The translations under genes and the position numbers were made by a program. Below, in pieces: positions 44,643-52,223 of a stretch of 64,000 nucleotides of DNA. The notes beneath the pieces were generated by a model. That model was not told the DNA's origin and searched no databases. It was given only the letters and a program-made list of their open reading frames with translations. The DNA comes from CAWINY01 sp963837635 (lineage in GTDB: Bacteria; Acidobacteriota; Terriglobia; Terriglobales; Acidobacteriaceae), in the NCBI GenBank assembly GCA_963837635.1, contig CAWINY010000007.1, positions 1-64,000 on the forward strand. The letters run 5' to 3'. The first letter of the stretch is position 1. Each line of letters begins with the position of its first letter.

Positions 44643-45374
44643 TCACTCTTCTCCGCCCAGAATGTTGTCGTCGCGGTTGGCTTCGTCCAGCAAGCGCAAG
44701 CCTTCCAGCAGCAGGCCCTGGGTGCCGCGCGTCGTGGTCTGCTCCTGGGCGCGGGCCTCGAAGTCGATCTGAAAGCTCCCACTGGTCCAGCGCACCGCCT
44801 CAAATACCGCCGAGTCGCCGACCAACGAACCGCAGACCGCGTGGACCAGCTGTCCCTCCACAAAGAACATAACGCAAGAGGCCTGGTCTCGGGTGAAGCT
44901 CACGGCGCAGGTCTTGCGTCCGATTTCCATGGTCTGCAACAGGTCAATCACGCTCATTTGCGCCAAGCTGCCGCGCACCAGGGTGTCGCCCAAGTCACGT
45001 GCCTTCTCGCTGGAGACCTTGGCGAGCACGCGGCGCACCCTGGCCACCGCGTCGCGGGTATAGAACGGCTTCTCGATCACGTCATCGAACGAACGCTTCG
45101 ATTCCGCCAGCGGACCGTCCAGGTCCGCCTTGCTGGCCAGCAAAATAACGGCTTTGGCCCGATCGCCCACCCGGTGCGCCAGTTCGCCGCCGTCCATTCC
45201 CGGAAGGCGGAAATCGGTGAGCAGCACGTCCGGTTTCTGTTCGCCCGCGAACTGCAGCGCGTCCTGTGCATTGTTGAAAGCGATAATCCTGGCATAGCGC
45301 TCCAGCGCCTGGCGCAGCATACCCAGCACCATGGGATTATTTTCCACCAACAAAAGGGTCGGGCTAGCAGGCAA
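44643..45374 (-). CDS. Response regulator with DUF4388-like output domain
   Basis: 243 residues. The receiver domain (1-120) has phospho-acceptor Asp54 in VLLTDFRLPGMDG and a Lys in VIEKPF, but the acidic pocket reads VENNP, with Asn where the second acidic residue is usual. After a linker, residues about 130-235 (LVRGSLAQMSVIDLLQTMEIGRKTCAVSFTRDQASCVMFFVEGQLVHAVCGSLVGDSAVFEAVRWTSGSFQIDF) match the DUF4388/PatA-type domain found in myxobacterial and acidobacterial regulators. It begins 2 bases after moaC. A regulatory link to molybdenum cofactor synthesis is suggested only by position. Confidence 0.85.
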   Translation of the reverse strand: MPASPTLLLVENNPMVLGMLRQALERYARIIAFNNAQDALQFAGEQKPDVLLTDFRLPGMDGGELAHRVGDRAKAVILLASKADLDGPLAESKRSFDDVIEKPFYTRDAVARVRRVLAKVSSEKARDLGDTLVRGSLAQMSVIDLLQTMEIGRKTCAVSFTRDQASCVMFFVEGQLVHAVCGSLVGDSAVFEAVRWTSGSFQIDFEARAQEQTTTRGTQGLLLEGLRLLDEANRDDNILGGEE

Positions 45375-45376
45375 GG

Positions 45377-45898
45377 TTATCGGCTCCCCCTCTGGGTCTT
45401 CAGCCCAGCGGCGTGCTGGGGTAGTGGCTTACCGGCCGCGCGCAGGTAGTCGCCGCTCTTGCCGCCGCTCTTGCGCTCCAGGACCACCTGCCGGATCTCG
45501 ATTCCTTTGTCCAAGGCCTTGCACATGTCATAGACGGTAAGCGCGGCCACGCTGGCCGCGGTGAGCGCCTCCATCTCGACCCCGGTCACGGCGGTAGTCA
45601 CGGCCTTGGTGCGAATGGCCACGCCATCTTCCTGCACCTCAAGCTCGACATCCACTTGACTCAACGGAACAGGGTGGCACATCGGGATCAGTTCCGCGGT
45701 ACGCTTGGCTGCCAGGATCCCCGCCACCCGCGCCACCTCCAGCGGATCGCCTTTCGGATTCCGGCCCAGCGCCGCCATCACCTCCGGCGACATGGCGACG
45801 AAAGCGCTGGCCTCCGCCTCGCGCCGCGTGGCGGTCTTGGCGGAGACATCCACCATGCGGGCCCGCCCCGCCGAATCGTAGTGCGACAGCTTTTTCAT
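45377..45898 (-). CDS. moaC: Cyclic pyranopterin monophosphate synthase accessory protein MoaC
   Basis: 173 residues from the ATG at 45898 (MKKLSHYDSAGRARMVDVSAK); an upstream ATG at 45952 adds residues encoded by a repeat. The family pattern is clear: RMVDVSAKTATRREAEASAFV, AKRTAELIPMCHPVPLSQVDV, VTGVEMEALTAASVAALTVYDMCKA. MoaC with MoaA makes cPMP from GTP, the first step of molybdopterin synthesis. It heads a short minus-strand unit with the response regulator. Confidence 0.95.
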   Translation of the reverse strand: MKKLSHYDSAGRARMVDVSAKTATRREAEASAFVAMSPEVMAALGRNPKGDPLEVARVAGILAAKRTAELIPMCHPVPLSQVDVELEVQEDGVAIRTKAVTTAVTGVEMEALTAASVAALTVYDMCKALDKGIEIRQVVLERKSGGKSGDYLRAAGKPLPQHAAGLKTQRGSR

Positions 45899-45923
45899 GC
45901 GGCTACAGATTAATTCAAAAAAC

Positions 45924-45999
45924 GGTATCAGGTAACAGGTATCAGCTCTCACTCCCCTATCTGGTTGTGCACTGCTTTGAAAGGGCGCGACCTTTCAAA
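45924..45999. repeat. GGTATCAGGTAACAGG repeat (copy 2) and a GC hairpin
   Basis: GGTATCAGGTAACAGGTATCAG at 45,924-45,945 repeats the element at 43,221 in inverse orientation. A perfect hairpin TTTGAAAGG / CCTTTCAAA (45,976-45,984 and 45,991-45,999, loop GCGCGA) follows. From there to 46,197 nothing else was recognised. Confidence 0.6.
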
Positions 46000-46197
46000 C
46001 CCAAGGCCGACCGCCTCGGCTGGTACGGCACGGGTATAACTGGCGCATCTGCGTGGGGCGCTGCCTTAGCATACAAACCTTACGGATGGATGAACGCAGC
46101 CTTAATGTATTTTGAATTTCTGGTTCGGCGTGCGATATTGGAGAGTTCCGGTTCAGAGTTCAGAGCTTATGTGTGTCCGCAGGGAAGGAGAGCGACG

Positions 46198-46821
46198 GTG
46201 CGTTTGATCCCGCGAGAGGTGAAGTTTTTCGAGATGTTCGCGGAAATGGCTAACAACTTGACCGAGGGCGCCCGGGCGGTGGTCGATCTACTCAGCTGTC
46301 CAGGGCGGCAACCCTGCGATGTGGCGGCGGGAGCGGCCCGGGTCAAAGAAATTGAACACCGCGGCGATGAGATGACCCATGCGGTGCTGAAAAAGTTGAA
46401 CCAGACGTTTATTACTCCGTTTGACCGCGAAGATATTCACCATTTGGCTTCCTCGATCGATGACGTGCTCGACTTTTTGAATGCCGCCGCCGAGCGCATG
46501 ATGCTCTACAAGATCCTGAACCCTCCCCCCGCAACGGTGGAGTTGGGCCGCATCGTCGTGCTCCAGTGTGAGGAGCTATGCAAGGCGATCAAGGAATTGG
46601 AAAAGAACCAGCATGTGCTCGATTACTGCGTCGAGGTCAACCGCCTGGAGAATAAGGCGGACCGCGTCTGCCGTGCCGCCATTGCCGAACTGTTCGAGCA
46701 TGAGAAGGACCCGATCACGCTGATCAAGTTCAAAGAGCTGTATGAAGTGCTGGAGATGGCCACCGATAAGGCCGAAGATGTGGCCAACGTGCTGGAGGCC
46801 GTGGTGCTCAAGAGCGCCTAG
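46198..46821 (+). CDS. DUF47/PhoU-like phosphate transport accessory protein
   Basis: 207 residues from the GTG at 46198, which has GGGAAGGAG 7 bases ahead; the longer open frame upstream has no family similarity. All-helical PhoU-like protein: REVKFFEMFAEMANNLTEGARAVVDLL, VKEIEHRGDEMTHAVLKKLNQTFITPFDREDIHHLASSIDDVLDFLNAA, then LENKADRVCRAAIAELFE and YEVLEMATDKAEDVANVLE. DUF47 proteins regularly precede PiT transporters and are thought to modulate phosphate uptake. The PiT gene follows after 121 bases. Confidence 0.9.
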   Translation: MRLIPREVKFFEMFAEMANNLTEGARAVVDLLSCPGRQPCDVAAGAARVKEIEHRGDEMTHAVLKKLNQTFITPFDREDIHHLASSIDDVLDFLNAAAERMMLYKILNPPPATVELGRIVVLQCEELCKAIKELEKNQHVLDYCVEVNRLENKADRVCRAAIAELFEHEKDPITLIKFKELYEVLEMATDKAEDVANVLEAVVLKSA

Positions 46822-46942
46822 CCTTCCCCATCAGGAGGGTGCCCCACCTCTGCCCGCCTTTGGCAGATGTTGGATTCGAACCCAACCCGCATCTCTCGTG
46901 ATCGGGCAGATGTAGGACTGCACCCCCGAGGATTCCGCTTTC

Positions 46943-47992
46943 GTGAACATTACGCTGCTGCTTGTCCTAATTACTGTAGCGGTTGCTCTCATCTTTGACT
47001 TTTTAAACGGCTTCCACGATGCCGCCAACAGCATAGCGACCGTGGTCTCTACGCGCGTTCTTTCGCCGCGCATTGCCGTGGTCTGGGCCGCTTTCTTCAA
47101 TTTTGTCGCCGCCTTCGTGCTCGGGACGGCTGTCGCCAAGACCATCGGCAAGGGCCTGATCGACCTCAGCATCGTGACCCAGTACGTGGTGCTGGCCGGC
47201 CTGGCAGGCGCCATCGTGTGGGACCTGCTGACCTGGTGGTGGGGCCTGCCAACCTCGTCCTCGCACGCGCTCATCGGCGGCTATGCCGGGGCGGCGGTGG
47301 CGCGTGCCGCCTTTGAGTGGGGACCGGCACGAATGTTTAAGGTGATTGTTCCAGGCGGCTGGTCTAAGACATTGATTTTTATAGTTGTTGCCCCGATCAT
47401 GGGTCTGGTGCTGGCCTTCACCTTCATGGTGATCCTTTTCTGGATCTTGCGGCACCGCGCGCCGCAGCAGGTGGACGGCTGGTTCCGCAAGCTGCAACTG
47501 CTCTCCGCCGCGGCCTATAGCCTGGGACACGGGGGCAACGACGCGCAGAAGACCATGGGCATCGTCGCCGGGGCGCTGTTTACGGCGGGCTTCATGACCA
47601 AGCAGCAGCTCGTCGGCGACTGGGGTCCCTACAAGTGGTTCATCATCCTGGCGGCGCACGCCGCTATCGCCGCTGGCACCTACTTCGGCGGATGGCGCAT
47701 CGTCCACACCATGGGGAGCAAGATCACCAAGCTGAAGCCGGTGGGCGGCTTCTGCGCCGAAGCGGCGGGGGCGATCACCCTCTTCGGCACGGCCTTGGCC
47801 GGGATTCCCGTCAGCACCACGCATACCATCACCGGCGCGATTGTGGGCGTCGGCGCCACCCATCGGCTTTCCGCCGTACGCTGGGGGGTTGCGACCCGCA
47901 TCATCTGGGCGTGGATTTTGACCATTCCCGCATCCGCCGTGGTGGCTGCGTCGACCTACCTGATCATTCGCCTGTTCCACCATGCAGCCTAG
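46943..47992 (+). CDS. pit: PiT-family inorganic phosphate transporter
   Basis: 349 residues, start GTG at 46943. About ten membrane helices. The two inverted PiT signatures are present: FDFLNGFHDAANSIATVVSTR near residue 20 and SLGHGGNDAQKTMGIVAG near 195, plus GLPTSSSHALIGG and GIPVSTTHTITGAIVGVG. The protein imports metal-phosphate with protons or sodium. It is paired with the DUF47 gene, likely one operon. Confidence 0.95.
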   Translation: MNITLLLVLITVAVALIFDFLNGFHDAANSIATVVSTRVLSPRIAVVWAAFFNFVAAFVLGTAVAKTIGKGLIDLSIVTQYVVLAGLAGAIVWDLLTWWWGLPTSSSHALIGGYAGAAVARAAFEWGPARMFKVIVPGGWSKTLIFIVVAPIMGLVLAFTFMVILFWILRHRAPQQVDGWFRKLQLLSAAAYSLGHGGNDAQKTMGIVAGALFTAGFMTKQQLVGDWGPYKWFIILAAHAAIAAGTYFGGWRIVHTMGSKITKLKPVGGFCAEAAGAITLFGTALAGIPVSTTHTITGAIVGVGATHRLSAVRWGVATRIIWAWILTIPASAVVAASTYLIIRLFHHAA

Positions 47993-48315
47993 CCTGCTCC
48001 ACCCATAGAATGCGTAGCGCTTGTGAATAATCCAGGGCTTCAGCCCTGCACCCAGGGCGCAGCTTGAAACCCGCAACGCACGCCACCCAGCTGCACAGCG
48101 CTAAAGGGCTCCTCCACCCACTCACACTTGGATTCACAACAGGCTGAATCTGCTCCAGCTAGCGCACCCTGCCGTCTGCGCTCCGCCCATCGTTCAACTC
48201 AAGCTCCGTGATTGGCGAACCGCCGTCTCTCGGCCAACGCCGCTCCAGCACTCGCCATCTCACGAGCTGAGTTGATTGCGACACCAGCAACCTTGTCGGA
48301 GTTGAGGGCTGCGGC
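47993..48315. other. Intergenic stretch with dispersed hairpins
   Basis: About 320 bases without a gene. CCAGGGCTTCAGCCCTG near 48,040 is a hairpin of the same type as those near 50,500-50,630. The rest is C-rich without a recognisable promoter or RNA. Confidence 0.55.
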
Positions 48316-49458
48316 TTGAAACTGACCCTATTTGGCCTGACCCTTTCGTCCTCCTGGGGCAACGGCCATGCCACGCCGTACCGGGCCATGCTGCGCGCCC
48401 TGCACCGTCTCGGCCACCAGGCGACCTACTACGAACGGGATGTCGATTATTACCGGAAGCGCCGCGACCTGGCCGAATGCGACTACTGCGAGCTGGTGCT
48501 TTATCCCGATTGGGAGACGGTTCGCAAGCGCGCGCTGGTCGAAGCCGCCGCCTCGGACGTGGTCATGATCGGCAGTTACTGTCCGGAAGGCGCGCGCATC
48601 TGCGACGACATGCTCGCTTGTGCCGGCCCGCTGCGTGTGTTCTATGACCTCGACACGCCGATCACGCTGGCCGCGCTGGGCGACGGCGCGGTCGAATACC
48701 TGCGCCGCGAGCAGATGAGCGGCTTCGATCTTTATCTCTCGTTCACCGGCGGCGACATCTTGAGGCAGCTCGAACGGGAATACGGTGTGCGCATGGCCCG
48801 TCCGCTCTATGGTTGCGTGGATCCGGAGGTGCACGCGCGGGTAGCGCCGCACGTGGATTTTGCGTGCGCCCTCAGCTATATGGGCACTTATGCCCCAGAC
48901 CGTCAGCAGAAACTCGAAGAGTTGTTGCTCGCCCCGGCGCAACTGCTGCCGACCAGGTCTTTTATCCTGGCTGGTTCGCTGTACCCTTGGGATTGGCCGT
49001 GGCCCGCGAATCTGCGCCGCTTCGAGCATGTAGCGCCCGCCGACCACCCGGCGCTGTACTCTTCCTCGGGCGCGACCCTGAATTTAACGCGCGATGGCAT
49101 GGCGCGCGCGGGTTGGTGCCCCTCCGGCCGCTTCTTCGAGGCTGCCGCCTGCGGCACTCCGATCCTTACCGATTGGTTCGCCGGGCTGGATCAGTTCTTC
49201 ACGCCGGGCGAAGAAGTTCTGGTGGTCAACACGGCCGAGGAGGTTCTGCAGGCGATCGTGCACGACGAGCGCGGCTTGCAGCAACTCGCCGCGCGCGCCC
49301 GTGAGCGCACCCTGCAGCAGCACACGGGCACCAGTCGCGCGCAGGAGATGTTGAGCTATTTCGAAGAGGCATCAAGAAGTTCCCGGTGCTTGCGGACGAG
49401 TTCTGAGTTGCCAGATCCCAGTTCCCGGTCGCATCCGGATTCGTTCGCGGCTGACTGA
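48316..49458 (+). CDS. CgeB-like glycosyltransferase
   Basis: 380 residues from a TTG start. The N-terminal Rossmann half has LFGLTLSSSWGNGHATPYRAMLRALHRLGHQATYYERD, typical of the CgeB/spore-maturation glycosyltransferases. The C-terminal half contains LNLTRDGMARAGWCPSGRFFEAAACGTPILTDWFAGLDQFFTPGEEVLVV, the nucleotide-sugar binding region with the E-A-A-C-G-T-P motif of GT-B enzymes. It precedes a nucleotidyltransferase by 167 bases on the same strand, suggesting a joint role in making a glycosylated surface product. Acceptor unknown. Confidence 0.82.
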   Translation: MKLTLFGLTLSSSWGNGHATPYRAMLRALHRLGHQATYYERDVDYYRKRRDLAECDYCELVLYPDWETVRKRALVEAAASDVVMIGSYCPEGARICDDMLACAGPLRVFYDLDTPITLAALGDGAVEYLRREQMSGFDLYLSFTGGDILRQLEREYGVRMARPLYGCVDPEVHARVAPHVDFACALSYMGTYAPDRQQKLEELLLAPAQLLPTRSFILAGSLYPWDWPWPANLRRFEHVAPADHPALYSSSGATLNLTRDGMARAGWCPSGRFFEAAACGTPILTDWFAGLDQFFTPGEEVLVVNTAEEVLQAIVHDERGLQQLAARARERTLQQHTGTSRAQEMLSYFEEASRSSRCLRTSSELPDPSSRSHPDSFAAD

Positions 49459-49494
49459 AAGAAATGTTTGCATCTATTGTTGACCATTCAGGGA

Positions 49495-49578
49495 GTTCCG
49501 AGCGAAGCGAGGAATCTGCATTTTTGCTGACATCAGTAGAACTGCGGATTCCTCGCGCCAAACCCGGGCGCTCGGAAT
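49495..49578. repeat. Nested inverted repeat (GAGGAATCTGC type)
   Basis: GTTCCGAGCG (49,495-49,504) pairs with CGCTCGGAAT (49,569-49,578, one mismatch), and inside it GCGAGGAATCTGC (49,507-49,519) pairs with GCGGATTCCTCGC (49,544-49,556, one mismatch). It would fold into a long hairpin. This type of element is repeated in acidobacterial genomes as far as I know. Confidence 0.7.
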
Positions 49579-49625
49579 GACAACCTCATGGGTCGAATGG
49601 CTGCCGGAAGAACGGAGAACGGAAC

Positions 49626-50387
49626 GTGATCGGAATCATTCCCGCTGCCGGTGAAGGGCAGCGCATCCAGCCGCTGGGATGCTCGAAGGAACTGCTGCCC
49701 GTAGGATCCCGCCGCATCGATGGCGTCGAGCGCCCGAAGGCTGTCTCCGAGTACCTAGTGGAGCGCATGATCGCCGCCGGCGCGGAACAGATCTGCATGG
49801 TGATCTCACCCGAAAAGAACGACATCATTCGCTATTACGCCGAGCGTGATTATGCGGCCGAGATCTTCTATGTCATTCAGAAGCGCGCCTCCGGCCTGTG
49901 CGACGCGCTCTTTCGTGGCGAGCCATTTGCGCTCCGCCATAACGAGGTGCTGATCGGCTTGCCGGATACCATCTGGTTTCCAGAAAACGCCTACCGGCCC
50001 GCGCTCGACTTCCGCCGCGCGGAGGTGAACCTCGTCTGCTTTCCCGTGCTCGATCCCTCGCAGTTTGACGCCGTGGTAGCCGACGAACTCGGCTACGTGC
50101 GGCGCGTCGAGGTCAAGAAGAAGGACGCGCACTCGGACTGGATTTGGGGCGCGGTGACCGCCACCGGCGAGGCCTTCCACGAACTCAAGCTGCTATGGGA
50201 GGCGCGCCACCGCGAAGACCAGTTCCTGGGCGATCTGCTCAACGCCTACATCGATGCCGGTTCCTCGGTGCGCGCGATTTACGCGGGCGAGAGCTATATG
50301 GACGTCGGCACAGTTGGCGGCTTTCACGCCGCGCAAGACTTTCTGCGCGGGCTGCATGACGGGACGCCGCCGCGCAAGGTGGCGTAG
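49626..50387 (+). CDS. Sugar-phosphate nucleotidyltransferase
   Basis: 253 residues, start GTG at 49626. The N-terminus MIGIIPAAGEGQRIQPLGCSKELLPVG is the GxGxR...P...K pyrophosphorylase signature. Later GLPDTIWFPENAY replaces the usual G-D motif, and VRAIYAGESYMDVGTVGGFHAAQDFLRG is the C-terminal sugar-binding and metal Asp region. Closest to glucose-1-phosphate thymidylyl- or uridylyltransferases, but the nucleotide is not decidable. It likely supplies an activated sugar to the preceding glycosyltransferase. Confidence 0.82.
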   Translation: MIGIIPAAGEGQRIQPLGCSKELLPVGSRRIDGVERPKAVSEYLVERMIAAGAEQICMVISPEKNDIIRYYAERDYAAEIFYVIQKRASGLCDALFRGEPFALRHNEVLIGLPDTIWFPENAYRPALDFRRAEVNLVCFPVLDPSQFDAVVADELGYVRRVEVKKKDAHSDWIWGAVTATGEAFHELKLLWEARHREDQFLGDLLNAYIDAGSSVRAIYAGESYMDVGTVGGFHAAQDFLRGLHDGTPPRKVA

Positions 50388-50499
50388 TGCGGTTTTTGGG
50401 TGAAATCGCGCCGCAGCGCAAAGTGGCGTAGCGGGTGCTAATGTGGGCTTATTCTTTGATCAACGCAGGATGCGAGCGCGCGAAGCGTGCGGCAGAAGG

Positions 50500-50630
50500 T
50501 AGCCCCAGGCGTAAGCCTGGGGTGCCGTGCGCATTTTGATCTGGAGCCCCGTAGGGGCGATAGATTTCTTACGCCGCTCCGGGGCTATTTACATGTGCTC
50601 TTACCCAGGGCTTACGCCCTGGGCTACCAT
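50500..50630. repeat. Three GC-rich hairpins
   Basis: CCCCAGGC-GTAA-GCCTGGGG (50,503-50,522), GCCCC-GTA-GGGGC (50,546-50,558) and CCCAGGGC-TTAC-GCCCTGGG (50,604-50,623) lie in the gap between convergent genes. They are variants of one dispersed element; related ones occur near 45,400 and 48,040. Confidence 0.75.
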
Positions 50631-50651
50631 CTTTCGCCGCTTCGCGGCTGA

Positions 50652-51578
50652 TTACTTCCACAAATAGTAGAAGCCCACGTTCTGTTCCATCAGCTTGGCC
50701 CGGTCGGGAATCAGGTCCGAAACGTCGCCGACCAGCAGGTCGAGCACCGTGCGATGGGGCTTCTCAACGCGCACCACGGTGGGCTCGCCCTTGATCCCGG
50801 CCATCTTGGCAGTGTCCATGACGGCCGTGCGGAAGTCCCCAACCTGATCGATCAAGTGTAGGCCGAGGGCCTGTTGGCCGGTCCAGACGCGGCCATCGGC
50901 AATGGAGCTGATGTCCTCGGGTTTGGCGTGGCGCCCATCGGCCACGGCCGCGACGAATTGGCCTTTCATGTTGTCGATCAGTTGTTGCAGATAGGCCTGT
51001 TCGGCGGGGGTCATCTCGCGGGCGGGATTGCCGGTGTCCTTGAACTCACCGGTCTTGATGACGATGTTCTTCAGCTTGGCCCAACGCAGCAGGTCGGCGT
51101 AGTTGTACCATTCGGCGATGACGCCGATGCTGCCGACAATGCTGGCATTGTTGGCGTAGATTTTGTCCGAGCCGGAGGCGACGTAGTATCCGCCGCTGGC
51201 GCCGACGGTCTCGATGTCGGCCACAATCGGCTTCTTCTTTTCGTCGCGAATGCGCCGCACCTCGCGATAGATCTCCTCCGACGCCGCAGCCCCGCCTCCG
51301 GGCGTGTTCAGCCGCAGCACGATGGCCTTGATGTCCTTGTCTTGGGAGAGGTACCGCAACTGTTTCAGGGTGTCCATCGGGGTAAGGATCACGCCTTCGA
51401 TATCCACCACGCCGATCTTGTCCGATCCACCCTTCCACACCACCGACTGTTGGTATTCTCCCGGCCGGAAGGCCAAAAACATCACTCCTCCGAGCAGCAT
51501 AAGAAACAGGAAGAACGAGCAGAAGCCCAGCAGGAACCAGAAGCAGCCGCGAGAACGAGAAGAAGTTCCATCCGCCAT
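50652..51578 (-). CDS. sppA: Signal peptide peptidase SppA (short form)
   Basis: 308 residues, the single-domain SppA length. One N-terminal membrane helix (CFWFLLGFCSFFLFLMLLGGVMFLAF, 12-37). The serine protease domain has LRLNTPGGGAAASEEIYREVRRI, the nucleophile Ser in VGASGGYYVASGSDKIYA, and the catalytic lysine in TGEFKDTGNPAREMTPAE. It degrades leftover signal peptides in the membrane. It is divergent from the zinc-ribbon gene. Confidence 0.95.
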   Translation of the reverse strand: MADGTSSRSRGCFWFLLGFCSFFLFLMLLGGVMFLAFRPGEYQQSVVWKGGSDKIGVVDIEGVILTPMDTLKQLRYLSQDKDIKAIVLRLNTPGGGAAASEEIYREVRRIRDEKKKPIVADIETVGASGGYYVASGSDKIYANNASIVGSIGVIAEWYNYADLLRWAKLKNIVIKTGEFKDTGNPAREMTPAEQAYLQQLIDNMKGQFVAAVADGRHAKPEDISSIADGRVWTGQQALGLHLIDQVGDFRTAVMDTAKMAGIKGEPTVVRVEKPHRTVLDLLVGDVSDLIPDRAKLMEQNVGFYYLWK

Positions 51579-51804
51579 AGCGCAGCGAGTGTATCACTTC
51601 GACTACCGGCGTCATCATGTACAATTGATTTTCCGGCGAGTGCCCAGGCTTACTTGTTGGTTGTGTCCCGGCGGCCGCGAAGCGGCTCGGTGGGGCCATA
51701 TCCCGGCCGAACTCCCGAAATCATGAACCAGGCCTCCAAGGCGCTGGGAGCAACTGACACCTCACCCGGGCGCGTTGCGCTCGTTGGGGTCCCAGGAGAA
51801 GAGA

Positions 51805-51987
51805 ATGCCACCGAAAATTGCCAAGACCGCCGACCGCAAAAAGGTGATGGACACCTCCAAGAGCACCGACTGCCCCAAGTGCGGCAAGCCTACCCGCGTG
51901 GTTAAGCGGACCAAGGACCGTGAGCGCAACATCGCGGGCGGAATCTACATCTCGTGCTCGGCGTGCGAGTTTTACGAGAAGCTGTAA
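51805..51987 (+). CDS. 60-residue zinc-ribbon protein
   Basis: Start ATG at 51805 behind CCAGGAGAAGAG. The protein is very basic (PPKIAKTADRKKVMDTSKS) and contains one zinc ribbon, CPKCGKPTRVVKRTKDRERNIAGGIYISCSAC, with two CxxC pairs 25 residues apart. That pattern resembles topoisomerase I C-terminal or ribosomal-type ribbons, so nucleic-acid binding is plausible. I recognise no named family. It is a stand-alone gene with good ribosome site and codon use. Confidence 0.7.
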   Translation: MPPKIAKTADRKKVMDTSKSTDCPKCGKPTRVVKRTKDRERNIAGGIYISCSACEFYEKL

Positions 51988-52223
51988 ATCAGCCAGCGGT
52001 CCGGCGTGGCGCTGAAGGCTTCGGCCAAGAGCAGTGCCATGTCCGCCGAAACCCCCGTTCTTGGCACGGATCAACCCGGAAAAGGGCGAGAGGCAACCCG
52101 ATCGGCACCTTCCGAAACCGTTAGCTCTCCGACTCGTTCCTTCGCCGACAAAAAAGGCCCGGCTGGGACAAGTCCCGAGCCGGGTCCACATCAACCTGGA
52201 TTGTTCTGCCGCTTGCCTCCGCC
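51988..52223. other. Intergenic, contains the terminator of the TPR gene
   Basis: 236 bases between convergent genes. Apart from the hairpin at 52,149-52,187 nothing was recognised. Confidence 0.5.
52149..52187 (-). terminator. Terminator of the TPR lipoprotein gene
   Basis: On the minus strand CCCGGCT and AGCCGGG, with inner GGGAC and GTCCC, form a 12-bp stem with one bulge, followed by a run of T (52,149-52,155). Confidence 0.82.

Noticed and set aside
46840..46930. Possible tRNA on the minus strand (GGGTTCGAATCC-like T arm near 46,870)
   Set aside because: The T-loop phrase is there, but no matching 5' acceptor strand, D arm or anticodon stem is found at the right distance.
47003..48076. 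Long minus-strand frame opposite the phosphate transporter gene
   Set aside because: Antisense shadow of the PiT gene, low-complexity and without motifs.
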